Below are positions 5,447 to 7,792 of a stretch of DNA of 7,792 bases, in pieces. This DNA is from Bryobacterales bacterium. GTDB lineage: Bacteria > Acidobacteriota > Terriglobia > Bryobacterales > Bryobacteraceae. Made by a program: the position numbers and the translations under genes. Positions within the stretch are counted from its first letter, which is position 1, and every line of letters starts with the position of its first letter. Where the stretch lies: positions 8,525 to 16,316 of the forward strand of contig PLGA01000254.1 of assembly GCA_003139735.1 (NCBI GenBank), written 5' to 3'. The notes under the pieces are model-generated. The model worked only from the letters and a program-made list of their open reading frames with translations, was not told where the DNA came from and did not search any database.

Positions 5447-5489
5447 GGGAATCTCCGCCGCCCGCCGGGAGCGCATCGGGGCACCCGTT

Positions 5490-5565
5490 GCCGCCGCCGG
5501 ACAGCGCCTCGCCCAGCCGTATGAAGCCTGGAATCGCCGCGGACCCCTTCCGGGGCGGCGTCCAG
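5490..5565. repeat. Internal copy of a 76-bp perfect direct repeat
   Basis: Identical base for base to 7717-7792. On the minus strand it encodes WTPPRKGSAAIPGFIRLGEA and then LSGGG, the same as in the partial gene at the right edge. To its left the two copies diverge but remain related: AGCGCATCG occurs just outside both, with nine extra bases here. The copy is therefore a duplicated fragment of that gene or of a shared module, lying in a stretch without an intact gene. Upstream on the minus strand it is preceded by MQECNPPRDS, which may show what the edge gene reads beyond the window. Confidence 0.9.
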
Positions 5566-5712
5566 CTATCCCTTGGCGGGTTGCACTCCTGCATTGCCCG
5601 CCTCCGCTTCACCGGCCGGAATCTATCGTGAACCCACCGGCCGAAACAGTCAACCACCACCTGCCAGGGGCTGGGGAATTTTCAACCGGCGTTGACAAAA
5701 TCGGTCCGCGAA

Positions 5713-5758
5713 GCCTTGCGCGTTTCCCGTTCCTAATCCGGTCCGACCCGCGCAAGGC
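5713..5758. other. Ten-base inverted repeat upstream of the sheath gene
   Basis: GCCTTGCGCG at 5713-5722 is perfectly complementary to CGCGCAAGGC at 5749-5758, with a 26-base spacer. It ends about 40 bases before the -10 of the sheath promoter. It could be a regulator site or a terminator isolating the sheath gene from upstream transcription; no T-run follows, so the role is open. Confidence 0.45.
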
Positions 5759-5796
5759 CCAATTATCGCGCATTCAGAGCCACCGGCGGCTGGATG

Positions 5797-5802
5797 TATA
5801 CT
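5797..5802 (+). promoter_or_regulatory. -10 box (TATACT) for the sheath gene
   Basis: TATACT has TTCAGA, four of six matches to the -35 consensus, 18 bp upstream at 5773-5778. Transcription would start near 5809, giving a leader of about 34 bases that consists almost entirely of the hairpin at 5811-5835. The same TATACT hexamer precedes the 1505 gene. Confidence 0.45.
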
Positions 5803-5810
5803 GACAGGAT

Positions 5811-5835
5811 CCGGGATCTAAAATGGAAATCCCGG
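5811..5835 (+). promoter_or_regulatory. Leader hairpin directly before the sheath start codon
   Basis: CCGGGAT (5811-5817) pairs perfectly with ATCCCGG (5829-5835) around an 11-base loop holding TAAAATGGA. The hairpin ends seven bases before the ATG at 5843, just where a ribosome binding site would be expected; none is visible. It may stabilise the 5' end or modulate translation. Confidence 0.45.
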
Positions 5836-5842
5836 CCAAACA

Positions 5843-7390
5843 ATGGCCACCACGCCTCCTTATCCGGGTGTCTACATCCAGGGAATTCCGAGTGGCGTTC
5901 GAGCCATCACCGGCGTCGCTACCTTCATCACGGCCTTTGTAGGGCGGGCATTGCGCGGCCCCGTCAATACGCCGACCACAGTCAATAGCTTCAGCGATTT
6001 CGAGCGGACGTTCGGCGGTCTGTGGATTAGCAGTCCCATGAGCTTCGCCGTGCAGGATTTCTTCCTGAACGGCGGAACCCAGGCGACCATTGTCCGGCTC
6101 ATTTCGCCTTCGATCACGTCTGCCGCCTCGCTCACCGTGGATGACCTGCCGCTGACCGCCGCGAGCCCTGGCGAGTGGGGCAACTCGCTGCGGGCGCGGA
6201 TCGACCACAACACCGCCGACGACCCTACCGGCATCCTGTTCAACCTGCTGGTTCGCGACGGCGGCACCGGACAAGTGGAACAATTCCGCAACGTCTCTGT
6301 GCAAACTGGAAATCCGCGTCAGGTGGACAAGGTTGTGGCGAGTTCCTCGCAACTCATCCGCGTGGGAACCCTTCCCGGCGCGCGACCCGCAGCCAGCGCC
6401 GATCCCCCCGCGGGCGGAGACATCTGGTCCGACACTACCAGCGCCAAGGTGCAGACGGCCGGGCAATCCTCGGACGGCAACGTGCTCACCCAGGCCGATT
6501 TCACCGGGACGGGACTCTCCGGCGCCAAGCAAGGCCTGTACGCTCTCGAAAACGCCGATCTGTTCAGCCTGTTGTGCATTGCGCCGCACGCGTTCGGCAC
6601 TCTGGTGGAAACCGGCCTGATGGCCAGCGCCGCCTCCTACTGCGAGTCCCGGCGAGCGTTCCTCATCGTCGATCCGCGGGACTGGAGCAGCGCGAACAGC
6701 GCGGCCGTGGCGATGGCCGCGCCCGCCACGGCCGTGGGAACCGCCAGCCAAAACGCCGCGCTCTTCTTCCCGAACATCAAGAAAGCCAATCCGTTGCACG
6801 GGAATGCGATCGAGACGTTCGCTCCCTGCGGGACCGTGGCCGGCGTCTTCGCCCGCACGGATGCGACGCGCGGCGTGTGGAAAGCGCCGGCGGGCCTCGA
6901 CGCCACGCTCACCGGCGTGCCCGACCTCACGCTCACCGATGCCGAGAACGACCAGTTGAACACGCTGGGCGTCAACTGCCTTCGCATCAAGGCCGGCGTG
7001 GGAGCCGTGTTGTGGGGATCCCGCACCCTCCAAGGCAGCGACCGCCTCGCGCCGGAATGGAAGTACATTCCGGTGCGCCGCCTGGCGCTGTTTCTCGAGG
7101 AGAGTCTGTATCGGGGGACGCAGTGGGTGGTCCTCGAGCCGAACGCCGAGCCGCTCTGGGGCCAGATCCGGCTGAACGTGGGCGCCTTCATGCAGGACCT
7201 GTTCCGGCAGGGAGCCTTCCAGGGTACTACGCCGAGCCAGGCCTACTTCGTCAAGTGCGACCAGGCAACCACGACGCAGAGCGACACCAACCTCGGCATT
7301 GTGAACATCATCGTCGGCTTCGCCCCCTTGAAGCCGGCCGAGTTCGTCATTATCCAGATCCAGCAGATGGCCGGCCAGGTCTCGGTGTAG
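5843..7390 (+). CDS. Contractile injection system / phage tail sheath protein
   Basis: The sheath is the contractile outer tube of phage-tail-like injection machines; in extracellular systems (eCIS, Afp/PVC type) it assembles in the cytoplasm and contracts to drive the inner tube into a target. The 515 residues start with the family signature PGVYIQGIPSGVRAITGVAT (8-27), then ITAFVGRA. The variable middle (about 90-260) is the surface-exposed insertion. The conserved C-terminal domain runs from about 380: WGSRTLQGSD, EWKYIPVRRLALFLEESLYRG, then FEP-like LEPNAEPLW, LNVGAFMQDLFRQGAFQGTT, NLGIVNIIVGFAPLKPAEFV. Length and both ends are complete, so it looks functional. The start at 5843 fits the signature. 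It has its own promoter and a leader hairpin. Unusually, no tube, baseplate, spike or AAA+ ATPase gene lies on either side within the window; the gene to the right is unrelated and convergent. Confidence 0.93.
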   Translation: MATTPPYPGVYIQGIPSGVRAITGVATFITAFVGRALRGPVNTPTTVNSFSDFERTFGGLWISSPMSFAVQDFFLNGGTQATIVRLISPSITSAASLTVDDLPLTAASPGEWGNSLRARIDHNTADDPTGILFNLLVRDGGTGQVEQFRNVSVQTGNPRQVDKVVASSSQLIRVGTLPGARPAASADPPAGGDIWSDTTSAKVQTAGQSSDGNVLTQADFTGTGLSGAKQGLYALENADLFSLLCIAPHAFGTLVETGLMASAASYCESRRAFLIVDPRDWSSANSAAVAMAAPATAVGTASQNAALFFPNIKKANPLHGNAIETFAPCGTVAGVFARTDATRGVWKAPAGLDATLTGVPDLTLTDAENDQLNTLGVNCLRIKAGVGAVLWGSRTLQGSDRLAPEWKYIPVRRLALFLEESLYRGTQWVVLEPNAEPLWGQIRLNVGAFMQDLFRQGAFQGTTPSQAYFVKCDQATTTQSDTNLGIVNIIVGFAPLKPAEFVIIQIQQMAGQVSV

Positions 7391-7426
7391 TTGGCGCTTC
7401 CCACAGCGCCGTATCCGGGGAGTCTG

Positions 7427-7541
7427 GGGCGGCCGGGCGATTGCGCGACATTCGGCCCACGCTCGCTCCGGTGGCAACGGTGCAGCGTGTGGGCACGATG
7501 CGAAGGCGCCTACGCTTGAAGCAGAGGCCCGCCGCCCGGCC
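7427..7541. other. Convergent spacer with nested inverted repeats
   Basis: Between the sheath stop and the convergent edge gene there is no gene. Several complementary pairs are nested: GGCCGGGCG (7431-7439) with CGCCCGGCC (7533-7541); inside them GCCCACGCT (7455-7463) with AGCGTGTGGGC (7484-7494, two bulged bases); and GCGAAGGCGCCTACGC (7501-7516 region), palindromic apart from one pair. GGCGCT/AGCGCC at 7393-7410 forms a small hairpin right after the sheath stop. It could be a bidirectional terminator or a structured RNA. GC-rich sequence makes chance pairing common. Confidence 0.3.
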
Positions 7542-7584
7542 GGGGCTGGGAGGGCCAAGAGGTAACCTTGGGCGCCGGAAGAGG

Positions 7585-7792
7585 TTACTGGTTGAGCCGG
7601 TAGGGGCGCTTGCCCTTGTCCATGAATCCGACAGACTTCAGGTAGGTCTCGTTTTCCATAATCTGCCTTCGGAAGTACTCCTGGTCTTCTGCGCCGCCCG
7701 TCAGCAGCGCATCGAGGCCGCCGCCGGACAGCGCCTCGCCCAGCCGTATGAAGCCTGGAATCGCCGCGGACCCCTTCCGGGGCGGCGTCCAG
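7585..7792 (-). CDS. C-terminal part of an unrecognised gene, cut by the window edge
   Basis: Only the last 68 residues are in the window; the 5' end lies beyond 7792. The visible protein reads WTPPRKGSAAIPGFIRLGEA, then LSGGGLDALLTGGAEDQEYF, then RRQIMENETYLKSVGFMDKG, and ends KRPYRLNQ. It is hydrophilic, with a Gly-rich turn followed by a charged probable helix and a basic tail. No catalytic motif or known family is recognised. GC-rich third positions and a clean TAA at 7587-7585 support it as real. It converges on the sheath gene with about 195 bp between stops. Its first 25 visible residues are encoded by the 76-bp sequence repeated at 5490-5565, where the continuation differs (GGGNGCPDAL against GGGLDALL), pointing to a related partial copy there. 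Confidence 0.65.
   Translation of the reverse strand, partial: WTPPRKGSAAIPGFIRLGEALSGGGLDALLTGGAEDQEYFRRQIMENETYLKSVGFMDKGKRPYRLNQ
7717..7792. repeat. Terminal copy of the 76-bp perfect direct repeat, open at the window edge
   Basis: Identical to 5490-5565 and running to the final base, so the true repeat may be longer. It lies within the coding part of the edge gene. A repeat that reaches exactly to the end of the sequence is typical of a place where an assembly stopped. Confidence 0.9.

Noticed and set aside
5070..5660. A 196-codon minus-strand frame through the gene-poor region
   Set aside because: Only the repeat-encoded stretch resembles a protein seen elsewhere; the rest lacks coding bias and conflicts with the better frame at 5114-5446.
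5692..5697. A perfect TTGACA -35 hexamer upstream of the sheath gene
   Set aside because: No -10-like sequence lies 16-18 bp downstream, so it is not supported as a promoter.
5774..7558. A 594-codon open frame antisense to the sheath gene
   Set aside because: It is rich in Arg, Gly, His and Ala, as expected from the complement of a GC-rich gene. It has no family motif, and the sheath on the other strand is unmistakable.

Overview
The base composition (GC-rich throughout), the gene content and the promoter style suggest a soil bacterium of the Acidobacteriota, most like the Solibacter/Bryobacter group. This is inferred from a carbohydrate-active GH28 enzyme, many small orphan genes, a contractile-injection-system sheath gene and several starts without ribosome binding sites. 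No rRNA, tRNA or CRISPR array is visible, so the placement is only an inference.

Layout. 57-1412 (-) is a secreted GH28 polygalacturonase-like enzyme. 1505-1708 (+) is a tiny two-helix membrane protein. 1632-3750 looks like a small accessory island. It holds a 248-residue orphan protein (1919-2665, -), followed one base later by a 17-codon ORF with a near-perfect Shine-Dalgarno and then coding-like sequence in the +1 frame. A divergent promoter region carries a perfect 20-bp palindrome (2751-2770). It also drives a 67-residue CPxC/basic protein (2781-2984, +). Next come a decayed fragment resembling HGG-STGPRT-motif proteins and a truncated tyrosine recombinase (3233-3745, -).

3889-4470 (-) is an exported protein of unknown function, and 4605-5135 (+) is an exported histidine phosphatase (SixA-like). 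5136-5842 has no intact gene. It holds minus-strand gene debris, including one copy of a 76-bp perfect direct repeat, and the leader of the next gene.

5843-7390 (+) is a full-length tail sheath protein of the extracellular contractile injection system (eCIS)/phage-tail type. No tube, baseplate or ATPase gene lies beside it, so it is an orphan here. 7391-7584 is a convergent spacer rich in inverted repeats. 7585-7792 (-) is the C-terminal 68 residues of an unrecognised gene; its last 76 bp before the window edge are the second copy of the repeat.

How the genes may work together. The palindrome between 2665 and 2781 is well placed to coordinate or switch the two divergent island genes. Two genes (1505, 2781) have a -10 box ending exactly six bases before the ATG and no Shine-Dalgarno, which suggests leaderless transcripts; 4470 and 4605 may be similar. 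The GH28 enzyme, the exported protein and the phosphatase look like independent single genes. The orphan sheath and the repeated fragments around it suggest rearrangement near 5.1-7.8 kb.
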